Positions 1 through 12,955 are shown, counted from the first letter of the stretch. The stretch: 64,000 nt of DNA from Acheta domesticus (GCA_031308135.1 JAHLJT010009436.1:159986637-160050636), one strand, 5' to 3'. Notes: generated by a model not told the origin, from the sequence alone. A program made the numbers and translations.

Positions 1-162
1 AACGTGAATTTACTGAAACACAATCAGCGACAATGTTATTAACTAACATATACCGAATAAAATACAAAGGGTGCAGCAAAAATCATGGGAATACGCCAGA
101 AACTCCCCTCATTACGAACTGTGGACGTAATTTCACCCTTTCGAACCTCGAATGGCAACCAC

Positions 163-566
163 CGGCTGAGGTAGCTCAGGGCAATCAGTTGGTGTCACTA
201 CAATACTTCTGACCGAGAAGCCCTAGGGTTCGAGTCCCGACAGAGACAGAATTCTCCACTCTAATTACACAACCAATTGATGTATTAGCTATGGTGCTAA
301 ATTGCCCCGCTGTGTGGAGGAGAATTTTATGCTGCTGACTGCTTTGATTGGTAATTTTCCGGAACTGTCCGCGCGAGATCTTTTTTCCCCTTCCTTGTCC
401 ATCCTCACCCTTTACTTACTTTTTCATGCACTACACTACCACACATCTCCGGAGCGGTTCTCCGCTGGTGAAAGATACTTGGATCCGGAAAACACAGCAT
501 GCTGACGTGTAGGTCGGCGCCGAATCTCATTATCCAACGGGAGAAGATCACAAACCGCCGTCCATG
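163..566 (+). mobile_element. tRNA-derived SINE, family S1, copy 1
   Basis: The left end is tRNA-like: an A-box-type stretch around 172-192 (TAGCTCAGGGCAATCAG) and a near-consensus B box GGGTTCGAGTCCC at 226-238, which together form an RNA polymerase III promoter. The body (about 320-566) matches, with many substitutions, the other S1 copies at 8.9, 17.9, 27.2 and 41.9 kb, including a GTAGGTCGGCGCC core and the block that reads GGAGAAGATCACCGCC in better copies. Here the body follows the promoter in the orientation expected for an S1 transcript. The 240-320 stretch is diverged and I found no target duplication, so the right boundary is approximate. The copy is old. Confidence 0.6.
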
Positions 567-693
567 ATAAAAATCTTGCACTATACGTACAGTTATAATG
601 ACTTGGAAATACGAAATCAAACAATTTCCCGTTGTTTCCAATATAAAAAGTCTGAAATTTCAACATATGTACAATAGTAAATAGCTGAATGAT

Positions 694-2068
694 TTTTTCC
701 AAAGCATTTGACAGTGTTGAACACACCAACATTTAAAGCATTGCAAACTCAAGCCGTTCCTCCCAAATACATAAGAATTTTGAAGAAATTGTACAAAAAA
801 CAGCACAGCTAAGATCAAGACTGACATTGAAGGAGACGTATTCCAAATAAAAAAGGGTGTAAAACAAGGAGAACCTCTATTATCCAAAATGTTCATCAGT
901 TTACTCGAAGATGTTTTTAGAACGCTGAAATGGGAGAACGAGGGACTGCGAATAAACGGAAGAAGACTAAACAACCTCAAATTTGCCGACGACATCATTA
1001 TACTAGCGACCTCTCAACAAAAAACTACAAAAAATGTTAGACAAAACTACATAAAGAAAGCAGAAAAGTAGGGCTCCATCTAAACTTAAGTAAACAAAAT
1101 TAATGACAAACCATAAGGAAATCCTTATAAAAATTGATGATAAACAGAATACGTACAAGAATATACTTACCTGGACAACTGATATCGTTCAACAAAAGAC
1201 TTAACACGAAATTGACAGAAGAATTACCCTCACCTGGCAAAAATTCTGGAGGCTTTCCTTCATCCTACTAGACAAACATATAGGATTAAAAATAAAGAGA
1301 GAAGTAATAGACCCTTGTCTATTACCAACACAAACTTACGGATGCCAGACTTCGTCCTTAACCTCAACTCAAAACTAAAAATACTCAAGGTGCCAAAACA
1401 AGATAGAAAAATTCTCAATATCTCCCTTAAAGACCGACATAACGCGCGTAGAAATAAGGGGCAAAACCAAAATAAAAGATTCACCTGAAGAAGCTGAAAC
1501 ACTGAAATGGAAATGGGGCGGACGTATTGTAAGACACAACGACCAAAGATGGTCACACACAACAACAATATGGGAACCAAGAATTGGTTGGCGACTCCCT
1601 GGAAGGCAACACAAACGATAGTCGGACGGCTTCGGGGAGGAAATCGGCAATAGTGGACGAGGCTGGCCCAAAATAGGTCAACTTGGAGGTGAAGCCCTAA
1701 CATGAATATCTTCCTGCTCCTGCAAAAATAGACAAAGAATAACAATGAAGTGAAAAGTGTATAACCAAATAAGTGAAAAAAAGTGTCAGAAACGTGGAAA
1801 AAATAAGTGATTAACAAAAGTGTTAATAACAAACGAAATGCATAACGGTATCAATGTACAGTCAGTTAAAGTAGCTATACAAATGAAAATTGTCAATAAC
1901 AAGCATAGTAAGAATAGTCAACTAAGTCAGTTAACTAATGACGTTGAACATTACCACAAGTGTATTACCAGAAAGCGAACTAGCTATGTACAAGGCCACA
2001 ACTAGCTGACAGTACAAAGCTTCCCTGAGAAATCAGGAGGCCTCAGCCCTACATGGGATTGTATAGGC

Positions 2069-2104
<36 letters not shown>
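694..2104 (+). mobile_element. Decayed LINE (RTE-like reverse transcriptase), 5'-truncated
   Basis: Broken reverse transcriptase frames run rightwards. SKAFDSVEH near 697-723, GVKQGEPLLSKMF near 856-894 and NNLKFADDIIILATS near 970-1014 give the RT fingers, the pre-palm motif and the catalytic FADD box. A C-terminal segment near 1500-1680 reads LKWKWGGRIVRH, then RIGWRLPGRQHKR, typical of the RTE-like endonuclease/RT family common in arthropods. The frames are separated by stops and shifts, so no protein is made. The noncoding tail (1740-2068) ends in CCTCAGCCCTACATGGGATT and then a (TAA)n tract, a normal 3' end for such elements. The clade is by motif only; the 5' part with the endonuclease is absent. 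Confidence 0.7.
2069..2104. repeat. (TAA)n microsatellite, 3' tail of first LINE
   Basis: About twelve TAA units. It ends the first LINE and abuts the start of the second. Confidence 0.95.
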
Positions 2105-2107
<3 letters not shown>

Positions 2108-4181
2108 ACAAAAAGGATTTCGTAAAGGCTCTTATGTCTGTAAGGAAATCTTGCCACTGAATAAAGTCATCTTGAATGATGTAAAGAAACGAAAACGTAA
2201 TTTGAGCATGGCTTGGATTGACTACCAAAAGGCCCTTTGATAGTGTACCACACGACTGGATTTTGAAGACCGTGGAGAACTATCGATTTCATCCCACACT
2301 TATTGAATTTTGCAGGCTAGTATGAAGTCGTGGAGGACCAGGTTACTAATACACAGCGGAAACCAAGCAGTAGAAACCAGAAGTATTCAGATCAACAGGG
2401 GTATTTTTTCAAGGAGATTCATTATCCCCTCTGCTGTTTTGCATTAGTTTCATCCCACTATCTAGACAGTTGTCGCAAGCTGACTTTCGTTACAAGCTCC
2501 ACGGTGATGAATGGCAGTATCACATTTGTTTTACATGGATGATCTTAAAGTTTTTCCTAAGAACGAAGCGATTCTCTCCCAAATGCTGTCTGTCGTGAAT
2601 GACTTTAGCAATGACATCTGCATGAAGTTCGGTCTTGACAAGTGTGCAAAAACCACATTTAAAAAGAGACAAACTAACAACGTCAGAGAGCATTGAAGTG
2701 GATACGCACACTGTGATTCAAGATCTTGAGCCAGGTAAAACTTACAAATATCTGGGCATTGAAGAATGTGGATACCATCTCCGAACGACACAATGAAGAG
2801 AGAATTCGCAGGGAGTATTATAGAAGAGTGAGACTTGTTCCTGCAGTCCGCTCTGAACTCAAGGAATAAAATATCAGCAATAGGTAGTTTGGCGGTGCCT
2901 GTAGCCGAATACAGTTTCGGACTAGTAGACTGGATTGAACAGGAAATTCGCATCATGGATCGAAAAACCAGAAAACTGCTTACAATGCATCATGTCGCCC
3001 ACCCCCGAGCTGATGTACATAGACTTTATGTTTCACGTAAGGAAGGAGGAAGAGGCCTGAGACCAAATTGAAGCCTCCTGGCACAATGCAATAACCGGGA
3101 TGGGAAAGTATGTAGTCAGCCATCAAGATGACCCACTAATGAGGCAGGTCATTGAAATCTGACCGGAAGAATGGGAAACAGAGGCATTGTAAGTGTAGCA
3201 AGAAGCATTGCGAAAAGACCATGCAAGACACCCAGAATGACAGAGACACTGAACTTCTGATGCTACTTAACATGAAATTTGAGGCACAGAAAAGATTAAA
3301 GAAACCGTGGAGAGACAAACCACTTCACGGACAATACCTAAAAAGAATTTGAAAAGGTGCAGATCAATAAAGATCAGTCATTTATGTGGCTTTAAAAGGT
3401 GAAGAATGAAGCCAGAATCCGAAGCACTTGTGATAGCTACCCAAGATCAGGCCTTGAGAACACGACATTATGATGAAGCGGTTCTCAAAATTTTCCCAAG
3501 ATGATAAATACTGCATTTGCCAGGAACACATAGAAACCATTGACCATATTGTCTCAGCTGGTATAATCCTTGCAAAGACAGAAATACTTGAAAAGACACG
3601 ACATGATGTGTAGCTACCTCCACTGGCAGATCTGTACCGCCCTCGAAGTTCCAAACACATGCCCCAAGTGGTACTCACCACTCACCAAAACTGGAGACTT
3701 CTGTTGGATTGTGTACTATATTGTACGACCAACAAATTCAAACTGATCGCACGATAGCGGCAAACAAACCGGACATAGTTATCCGGGATTTGGAGAACAA
3801 ATCGTGTTACTTGTCGATGTTGCTGTACCTTGCGATCAAAACTTCGTTACCAAGGCGGCAGAGAAACGTCTTAAATAGAAGAGTTTTGGAAATCGAGATC
3901 AGCCGAATGTTTTGGCGTGTAAGCACAGGTCGTCCCGATAGTTATCGGAGCTCTGTGATTTGTTCCGCAAAATTTGTGTAAGAACTTGTCTCAACTCCCA
4001 GGTAATTCAAAATACTGAGAAGTGCAGAAATCACTTTATTTGGAACAGCGCACATTTTGCGCAAAGTATTGTAGAGGCACCGACAGCCCCTAGATCTGCT
4101 CCTTAGGTAGCTGGTTGCAACATGGAGTAGATTTTACAATTAGCCGACGCATAACATCTTTAGTCATGATATAGAGGGATG

Positions 4182-4224
<43 letters not shown>
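2105..4224 (+). mobile_element. Decayed LINE of R2/R4-Dong type, 5'-truncated, with restriction-like endonuclease
   Basis: The copy begins inside the reverse transcriptase. QKGFRKGSY, then AWIDYQKA and DSVPHDWILK appear at 2107-2265; the catalytic box is FYMDDLK near 2527-2548, followed by GLDKCAKTTFKK near 2632-2667. NKISAIGSLAVPV near 2865-2904 and HPRADVHRLYVSRKEGGRGL near 3000-3058 are the conserved thumb/linker region. Near 3757-3850 the pattern PDIVIRD..NKSC, then DVAVPCD one frame away, fits a PD-(D/E)xK restriction-like endonuclease, placing it with R2/R4-Dong type elements rather than those with an APE-like nuclease. GTAHILRKVL near 4040-4070 is the usual C-terminus. Stops and frameshifts occur throughout. 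The 3' end is a second (TAA)n tract. Confidence 0.78.
4182..4224. repeat. (TAA)n microsatellite between second and third LINE
   Basis: About fourteen ATA/TAA units, followed directly by GGGGGG and the 5' region of the next element. Confidence 0.95.
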
Positions 4225-7200
4225 GGGGGGTGATCCATGTCCACGTTCCCGCCATGCCCCCTGGGACCCTTCCATATAGATAATGTGGATGCTAAATGAC
4301 CTCGGTGAAGATCAACGGGCCAAGAGGCGGAAGAGGATCCATGGATTCCAACGGTTCCTGGCGCGGACGAGTCTTCAGAGAAGCATACCTCTATTAAACA
4401 ACCTGGGCTCAGCTGGCTCCGGCTATCAGTACCCAGCAAGGGCCCCTGCCTAGGGTCACAGGCGAAGATCTAGCGAGGGAGAAGTCGCACCCACGAGCAG
4501 TCTACCCTGAGGGATAAAACCCCAACAAAAAAACCTCTGGCTGTAGCAATAAAACGCAATCCACAGGGACTTTTCCCCTCTTTTTCACCCTTATTCCGAA
4601 ACAAGAGGGAACCTGGTTTCTCGGGTTTGCACCCCCGCCACTCAGAGAAGCTTTGGAAAGCAGCCACTAGGTATAAGGAAGCCTCGGCCTCATCTGGTAA
4701 TGATGTTGCTCCAGATGAGGAAAGACGACAGGCCCATTATGATGACTTGTGCTACGAACCATCGGAAGAATCAGAACGAATTGACTTAAGGGACAACCAC
4801 CATCAAGAGTAAAATGCTCGAAAGCGGCAACACAGCCATTGACCAACATGGCTTCAGCGGCAACACAGCCATTGACCACCAGAGGAGGAATGCATAGACA
4901 GCGGATACAATGGAATGTGGAAATGAACCAATTCCTACTGCGCACTTATTATAGAGTGACCCGCTGCGAAATAGAATTGACCTGCGATAGGGAGCTCATC
5001 CATTCGCAGTTCGTACAGCAGTTTCATAATCTACCTGTTACTGAACAGGGTCTAGCTAGTCAAAGAGCGTCAATTGCGCGAAATAACCTGGTACCATTGG
5101 CAATACGAGAGCGTATTCTGGAAGAAGTTGCAGGAGAGAGAGAGAGAGAGAGAGAGGAGGAGAGAGAGAGAGAGAGAGAGAACAACACTCCGAAGATAAT
5201 GAAAATGCCAGAACAGTGGAAGAAGATGCACAAGAAAATACCACCAGTCCAGAGAGACCATGCATTTCCCATCAGAATGATGTAATAAAACAACAGATGG
5301 AGTCTGAGTTAAATATGATGCTGACTAAATTCAATGGGTTAATGCCAGAAAAGAGACCAAGTATGCCCAAACAATTCATGTCATCCAAACTGAGAGATCA
5401 GATGAATATCATGAACAACTCTGTTCTCCCATGAAAGATTGGGAACATGATCACCTATTCAGATCTAAATGTGTATTTATAGAGTTCAGCAGCAAATATC
5501 GTTAAATTAAACGGGGGTAACCTGAAAGAAACATTTGCTAAGTGTAAGCTGCCAAAATTAAAGAGAAAGAAACCACCATGCAGAAGGAGATTAGAACAAA
5601 AAATAAGTGAGTTGAGAGTTGACGCCGGAATAATAACAGCCTGTATTAACAACAGAAATAAGAAACTTAAGAAGAAAAATGCACGCTACTAGCAAAAGGT
5701 ACAGTAAACACGCCCAATTTGATAAACCAAATAGCATACCATCTGAATATCTTGACACAGTCAAACAAAAATTGAGCGCGTATGCAAAACGGTTAAGATG
5801 TTATAAAAAAGTCAGAAGAGAAAGGAGCATAATGCCAACTTCAAAAGAGACCAGAATGCATTCTATAAATCTTTACACATACAAGATACTGAGACGAAAC
5901 ATGCCGCCAACTAATGACGAAAATCGAAGGCTACTGGGGAGGTATATGGTCGACTGGAATTAATATAATGCTGAAGCAAGCTGGTTTGAAACAATTCTCA
6001 AATCAGCCGAAAACGAATTGTACCCATGGAGAGCTTCCAAATTGAGACAATAAAGCCTATCCTTGCCAAACTAAAGAATTGGAAGAGCCCTGGAAGCGAT
6101 AAAATTCATAATTTTTGGCTGAAGAACTTATCAGCCTTGCATAGTAAGTTCGTTGAATGTATAAAGGCTTTTAATTGAAGAACCTCAAGGCATTCATCAT
6201 TTGACCACAGGTGTGATGTATCTCATACCGAGGGTTCCAGGAGTCGTAATCTGGCAAGATATAGGCCTATAACCTGTTTAAACACATTCTACAAACTCTT
6301 AACCATCATGTGTGTCTAAGATACTGGAAGATCACTGTAACGGTAAGAATATCCTAGATAGAACAACAAAAAGGATGTAAGAAAGGCTTGCTAAGATGTA
6401 AATAACAACTTATTATTGACTCAGTAGTTTTGAAAACAAGCAAGTAATAAGCAAAGAAATATATTTGCAGCATGTATAGATTATCAGAAAGCTTATGATT
6501 CGGTCCCACATGACTGACTTATAGATGTGCTAAAAATATACAAAATCCATCCCAACTTGATAGATGTGCAATCTCAACAACAGCGTGGAAGACAGAAATA
6601 ATATTACAAAACCAAGGAAGATAATATTATCACAAATAAAATTGACATCAACCGAGGTATCTTCCAAGGAGATTCTTTGAGGCCACTTTGATTTTGCTTG
6701 GCTCTGAACCCCGCTATCCACTACCCTCAAACAGCAGTAAGTTTGGCTATGAGATAAAGAATCAGCACCCCTCGTACAGACTTTCCTATCTGGCATATAT
6801 GGATGATATAAAGCTGTTTGCATCAACAGCCAGTTAGTTGAAGCAGCTCCTCAGTATTACCGAAACTTTCTCAGAAGACATCGAAATATGTTTTGATATA
6901 GATAAGTGTAGAACGGATAACGTGGTACGTGGCAAATTGACGAGGGGTCTGGAATACGAGATGCAAAGAAGCGATCTTATTAAATCGTTAGAACATGATG
7001 AAGTGTATAAGTATCTTGGTCTAGAGCACTCTCGAACAATAGCCCATTCGGAAGTGAAGAAACGTATAACCGCAGAATTCAAGGGCCGACGCAACAAATG
7101 TTCTCAAAACATCTTTGAATTCGTGAAATCTTGCCAATGCAATAAATACCTACGCTATTCCTGTGGTCATCTATTCAATGGACTTAATAAAATGGAGTCA

Positions 7201-8420
7201 GACAGACCTTGAAGCAATGGATAGATATGTCAGAACCCAAATGACCCAATATCAATATCATCATTCTAAGTCTGCTGTTGAGAGGATCAATCTACCTCGT
7301 GAAAAAGGTCGAGGCATAACAAATATAACCAACAGTAATGCCAACCAAATCTCTCTTATGAGAAAGTACTTTCATGAGAGGACAGAAACATCGACACTGC
7401 ATAAGGCTATAGTAGTAGAGGCTGATTTCAGTACCACCCCCTTAAATCTTGCAAATGCTCAGTTTCAAACAGAGCACACAAGTCATGAAAGCCTGATGCA
7501 AACAGTGGTGTCGAAAAGAGTTGCATGGTAGACATCCCAATGAGCTATCAGGCCAGAACATATATTTTAAAGTTCCAACAGGTGATTGACACGTGGTTTC
7601 CTATACCATAGATAGAAGGCTTTATGGTAGCTATTCAAGACCAGGTTATCGCAACAAGAAATTACTTACGATATATAATAAGAGACCTCTCCATAGTAAG
7701 TGATGAATGTAGAAGATGCTGTGCACGCATGAAAACATCCAGCACATCCTTGCCAATTGTAGTGTGTTGGCTTCCACTGTCTATAAAGTTAGGCACGATA
7801 ATATGAGGTAAATAATTCACGGACAACTAATAAGAAAATACGGACCTGAGTCCTGTAATGTCCCATATTACAAATATCATCCTTCTACAGTCTTGGAAAA
7901 TGAAGAATGGAAGCTCTACTGGGACAGAAGCATTATTAAAGATATCACAATTTCGAACAATAGGCCAGATATAAATAATTATGAACAAGCAATGATGATC
8001 GATTTTGCAGTCAACAATAATCGAGAATTTGTTCGTAGCTGACAATTCAGAAATATGATACCGTTGACTCAGGAGCTTCGCCACAATGGAAACTTCAGAA
8101 TATCGGTTTACAACCGATAATTATGTCCTCCTCAGGATTAGTACCAAAACACACAGTGCATGCAAATCAAGTGCTGGAATTACCATTCTCTTGCGTAGAA
8201 CAAATGCAGAAAGCAGTAATACCGGACATGCTGGAGAATAGTAAGAGAATTCCTGGGATGTACGACTGATTGGGACACGATTGATTGAAATGTCAAGAGT
8301 AACATTCGTTCGTGTCTTGTCCTCTACGAGGACCGACTGAGCGTAGACCAACAATGGTCAGGTGAATGGTCCTGCATATAGTGCAGAGAGGGAAAAATTC
8401 GGATAATGATAATAATAAAT
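4225..8420 (+). mobile_element. Near full-length decayed LINE, same R2/R4-Dong type as its left neighbour
   Basis: After a 5' untranslated region (4225-4620), an N-terminal ORF shows RIQWNVEMNQFLLRTYY near 4900-4950, a Myb/SANT-like DNA-binding start typical of this group, interrupted by a GA microsatellite that codes for Glu/Arg repeats (5133-5181). A basic, helical region follows (5550-5960). RT remnants include the degenerate pre-palm segment near 6480-6520 (AYDSVPHD in one frame), the catalytic box AYMDDIKLFA near 6796-6825 and DIDKCRTDNVVRGKL near 6898-6943. The linker repeats the KSAVERINLPREKGRGI pattern near 7270-7315. The remainder to about 8330 is heavily broken. The 3' end is ATAATGATAATAATAAATAA. 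Several frameshifts and many stops: a dead copy. Confidence 0.78.
5133..5181. repeat. (GA)n microsatellite
   Basis: Nearly pure GA/AG run lying inside the N-terminal ORF remnant of the third LINE. It accounts for the poly-Ser/Leu reading frames on the other strand. Confidence 0.95.
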
Positions 8421-8884
8421 AACTGAATGAAATGGAACAACAAAAAGTATCATTGTGTATATTATGTGAGGACAGACATAATTTGTGAGTAGCGTAGTGG
8501 CGGCAGCTCTTTTAGAATGCGGCAAAATTTCATAATAAATAATTATAATATCTTGTAAAAATTTGAACCATTTCATTTCATACTTTTGTCGCACATACGA
8601 TTCTGACTGATTATCATATGTACGTAATATTTCACTACTTATGTGGGACGTCTTTAAATGAATGTTTAATAATGGCATCTTGTTCATTGTGGCAACTGGC
8701 AACACCGTCTGTATTGACTTGTCGGGATTCCCTGTATTTTATTTTGTGCTTGAATTGTTTATGACCAATATTCAGTGAGAATGACTTTTATCATACAAAG
8801 AATGCTGTTCTATATTGTATAATAACATCTGCAAATTAGATTACAGTACGGATAAATCCCTCCAGGAAAGTCCGTGAGTGATGC

Positions 8885-9330
8885 TTTGATTGATTGATTG
8901 ATGATTGTTAGTGATTCATGGCGCGTGAACACCTGACGTCATTAGTCCCGTTGTGCATGTTATTCATCGGGAGGTGGCGGTGATATTCCTCCAGCGGCGA
9001 GATTGGGCGCCGACCTACTGTCGACTAGCGGGTTTTCCCCAGCTAGGTATCTCCCACCAGACGAGCACCGACAAGCTCTAAGCACCACCCGACCGGTCTC
9101 CCGGCATGTGTGGTTGTGTAGTGCATGTCCGTGTGTAAGGGGTGTTGATAGGACAAGTAAGAGGAACGAAAGATCGCGCGCGGTTTGTGGCCGGTTTGTT
9201 AGGGTCCTGCTTCGGCATTTACCTGGTGTCGATCGGAGAAACCACGTAAAACTACCGATCAGAGCAGCCGGACGCTAAAATTCTCCTCCAGACAGCGACA
9301 AGTTAGTGTCGAAAATCCTGCCGCCGCACA
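8885..9330 (-). mobile_element. tRNA-derived SINE, family S1, copy 2
   Basis: Aligned by eye to the 17.9-kb copy. The left edge is the SINE 3' tail, seen as GATTGATTGATTGATGATTG (AATC-type repeats on the minus strand), followed by CATTAGTCCCG, CATCGGGAGGTGGCGGTGAT, the GGCGCCGACCTAC block and the GATCGCGCGCGG block; the right edge holds CTGATCGGTAGTTTT on the minus strand. The tRNA-like head is mostly missing. No target duplication was found. Not coding: the 91-codon frame here is repeat sequence. Confidence 0.68.
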
Positions 9331-9342
9331 GTGTGTAATTTT

Positions 9343-11162
9343 GGCCAACTAGCTGGAAAAAATTCAATTTTCGACTGAATTGAAATAGCAAAATTGTTAT
9401 ATTTCTGTGTAGTAGTATGTCTGAACTATGTGGAAACGTTGTTAGTTTTCTCTTGAAGGTCACGAGGACCCCATGGTGCATGTCCAAAGACGTCCATCGC
9501 CGCTCAGCCAGCGCTCAGCTCCGAATGGCCCTTTCAGTCCGTAAAGTTCTCTTGGTAGGAATACACTACTCGTCTCATTCTGTGATTTGTGGGTTTACTA
9601 TTAGTAATCTACATGCTTTTACGATTATTTTTATGTGGATAAAATTTAAGTATTTATTTTTGATGGGCCTAAAAACGTTAATGGAAAAGGTGAGCGATTT
9701 ATATTGAATGTATTACACGTTCTCTAAATTCAATTAGACTTTTAGTGTATTATACACCATTATACACCTTTCGCGCCATATACATTTTAAAACTAGTACT
9801 TTTGGGTTCTTAATCGTGAAAAGACTAGCTGCTTATACCTGCTTATCTGAATTATATACACATTTTTAGAGAAAGGGTCTTCAAGTTACCCGCAGGTTGT
9901 TATTTGATATATGAGTAACAAATTCAATTGATAAGAGATCTGAAGCTGTATTAAATGTTTTCTTACGTGAATTAGGAATTATAGAACCTCACAAAGCATT
10001 TTTGAACAAAATTAAGTCTTACGTTAGATGTATTTGTCAAAAAGTTGAAACCGGATTGCAAAACTCCGTAGAAGTAAAGAGTCGTTCTTGAAATATAATT
10101 CGTCCTGGCTACAAGAAAACTCTTACCCTTCCTGATTGAATGTTAAAGTCAGTCCCAGGTCCATCACAAATAAATGTAAAATTAATAGAGCTAGAAGACC
10201 TTATGAGTTCTTTCAGGTACTGTGGCATTAAAGCCAAAAACCATACAATTGAAACCTTTTGTAGACACTACTAGCTCAGAAAAGTTATCCATAGCTATTG
10301 AAATCAAACTAAGGAAGTATGACAAAAGATATGTGGCAGCTATAGATATGGAGCTCTGTGAAGCCTCTTCCAATAGGAGAATTACAATTAACAAAGCTCG
10401 AAGTTCCATTCTCCCAAAAGCCTGCATCATTGTCACTTGCTTTGATGATGAATAACAATATTTCAAACCCGCCAGTAAGTACACATACGCCAACAAAAAA
10501 CTGATTTTGAGTGCATTTTGCACATTTCTTATCGCTCAGAAATACGAACATGGCAAGTAAGAGTAGAAGAAAATAAAGCGAATAAGAACTAGAAAAACGT
10601 CAAGAGCAAACGCAAATATGAATTTGCTCCACCGGCTGCTTATTAGCTCAGATCCATTCAAGTCGAGCATAAGCGCCAAAACTATAACTGCACCCAAATA
10701 TGTGAAACATGAACTTTTCGTGTTATTAGAATGAAGGAATAAGGCAAAAAAGAGACGGCATATTTAGAAGAATCACCATCAGAAGAATACGCGGGTAGTG
10801 TTTCAAATAATTTGTTAATATTTGTTGTACATTCCTCTCACTTAATTTTTGTTTTTATATTTTCATTTTCGGCTTTTTATTTTTGGATACTTTCATTTTA
10901 TTTTTCTGGCATAGTGAGTTTTGTAAAATTCAAATATTATGTCCAATAGAGTTAAACAAATTCAGCGTTTGAAAAACGTATACTGTCATGAGGGCTAATT
11001 AAAGTATTGAAATTTCCTAAATATTTTACAAAATATTTTGTAAAAATTTAAGTTTTATGAGCACATTTGTTTATTTGAGACATTATTTACACAACAGACC
11101 TCCAAAAACTACGAGAAATTCATTTCAAAGAGAGGTTATTAATTTTTTCCTCCTAGATCGTC
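9343..11162. other. No recognisable gene or element
   Basis: AT-rich sequence with scattered short frames that lack motifs. The 110-codon minus-strand frame at 10191-10523 resembles nothing I know and has no supporting signals. Confidence 0.5.
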
Positions 11163-11285
11163 AAAATTACACACTGTGGCCGTCGGGACTCTAAACAAGG
11201 GCCTCCCGGACATGCACTGTGCTGTGACATTTGTTGATACACTGAGCCACCTCTCCCGGTGTGATTTGTTGCGCCTTAGTCATTT
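11163..11285 (-). mobile_element. SINE S1 tRNA-like head fragment
   Basis: On the minus strand it reads AGAGGTGGCTCAGTGTATC (A-box type), then GGGAGGCCCTTG and TAGAGTCCCGAC (decayed B box). This is the promoter half of the S1 SINE, complementing copies that lack it. Confidence 0.5.
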
Positions 11286-11439
11286 TAATTGTTCGTTATT
11301 ATTAGTCGACGCAACACTTCCCTTAGCCCCTCATTGAGCCGTGAGCGCCTTTGGCGGAGCAATCCTCCATAATATTTGCATAACACTCGCTGCGGCATAC
11401 AATTTTTTCTCTATAGTACATAGTAGTACACAAGAACGT

Positions 11440-11590
11440 ATAAAGCTGCTTGATCAGTTTCCGTTGTTTCTCCGGACGGCAGGTGAATGCTGTAGCATTA
11501 CCATTAGAACCGAGCACCGACCGCGCGCGATCTTTCCTTCGTCTTCCTTGTCTATCCTCAATCCTGACATACTTACACTGACATGCACGT
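11440..11590 (+). mobile_element. SINE S1 body fragment
   Basis: GTTGTTTCTCCGGACGGCAG, GGTGAATGCTGTAGC and CGCGCGCGATCTTTCCTTCG correspond in order to the centre of the 27.2-kb copy. It is in opposite orientation to the head fragment just to the left, so the two are separate pieces or a local inversion. Confidence 0.5.
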
Positions 11591-11594
11591 GTAA

Positions 11595-12904
11595 CAATTA
11601 TTGTGGGAATGCGTCTTCTTTTTTCGAATCGTCAATTCTCCACGGAGATCAACATTGCTTGCTTGTAAATAAAATAAAGTTTAGTTGTTCTCTTTTTGCC
11701 GAAATGAGTAATTCTCTCCACCAAATTGTTTGAAATTTGATTATTACCTCATCTTTGAAGATTTCTGTTCCAAAGTTTTGAAATAAAGATAATTGCTCGC
11801 CGTTGTCGCCAAAATGGGAACTATATTCCTGACACTCGTGCTCTTACATGTTAACATAATCTAGTGCTTTTTTTTGTTTCATCGCATTTCTTGCGACAGG
11901 TATCGACTTTCCCATTTACTATCTAATGAAAAAGTTTGACCCTTTATTGAACCCTAAACACTCTCCACGTTTACTCACTGCAGATGAAACACGAGGTTTC
12001 TATTGTGATATACCAATATATCATATATTTAGACAGTAACATTTGCTGTAAATGGGTTGGGTTGTAAGGGTATGCAAATGGGAATATACAGCCTTAGCAA
12101 CGCCGGCGTAGCGGTTGGCAAGGTCAATAAACTGCATTCAGGCCTTGAATAGGTGGGGGCACTGGATAGACAGAAATATAAGATAATTTGGGCTTGGTTT
12201 AGAAAGGAATAACCATCGAGAGCGTGGCAACTTGATTTGGTAAGAAATGGATGGATTGGCTAAGGGAGAATAGACTGTCGACTCCTGACGGAAGTTTGTC
12301 GTTTTGTTTAAAAAAATAAGAATGAAGGATGAATACCTAGGCTTGGAGGGCTAAAAACGGAGGAGTAAATTCATTCTGATAGAGGCCGTCGAGTGGTGCG
12401 GATCGCTCGCGAGTTTAATATTAGGGGAGTGGGACTTGTAAGTTTGTCGTCAGAATCAATGGTTTTCGGACTCTGAAAGTTGATGTGCAGCATTTAAATT
12501 CGCTTGGGACTTTGAAAGTTTTTTATATTGCGGTGTGTTTATTTTGAACTTTAATGTTTTACCACGTAGTTGGGGAGAACTAGGAACTGTGAATATCAAG
12601 TAAGAACCGGTAGCTATTCGAGGCAGTGAGGACTGGATTCGTCGGCTGCGTCGCAAGATTACAAGAGAGAAGATAGATTTGGGATTATCATCACTCAAGT
12701 GAGAACATACTGCGGGGCGCCGTCGGTCAAGATTAAATTTAGATAAGTACTGCAGTACAAAGGTTTCCTTTTAAAACGAGGTCACGACCTAAAGGCAGAA
12801 TAATTGCCTATACAAGTCAATAAATTGTTAAATTTTCTTTGGAAATGAAAAGATGATTTTCATTTAGTCAATCACAACTGATAAGTACTGATAGAGATAT
12901 GTAA

Positions 12905-12905
<1 letters not shown>
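11595..12905. other. No recognisable gene or element
   Basis: No motif-bearing frame, repeat or tRNA-like box identified. Short minus-strand frame at 12456-12698 is unsupported. Confidence 0.45.

Positions 12906-12908
<3 letters not shown>

Positions 12909-12953
<45 letters not shown>
12909..12953. repeat. (TA)n microsatellite
   Basis: About 22 TA units, ending exactly where the TGAAACG segment begins. Confidence 0.95.

Positions 12954-12955
<2 letters not shown>

Noticed and set aside
165..252. Possible tRNA gene on the plus strand
   Set aside because: Promoter boxes belong to the S1 SINE; no clover-leaf closing stem.
1260..1832. 190-codon minus-strand frame
   Set aside because: Antisense of the RTE-like LINE C-terminus and 3' UTR; hydrophobic composition is a by-product of A-rich sense sequence.
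4090..4439. Poly-Leu and poly-Tyr minus-strand frames
   Set aside because: Produced by reading the (TAA)n tract in other frames.
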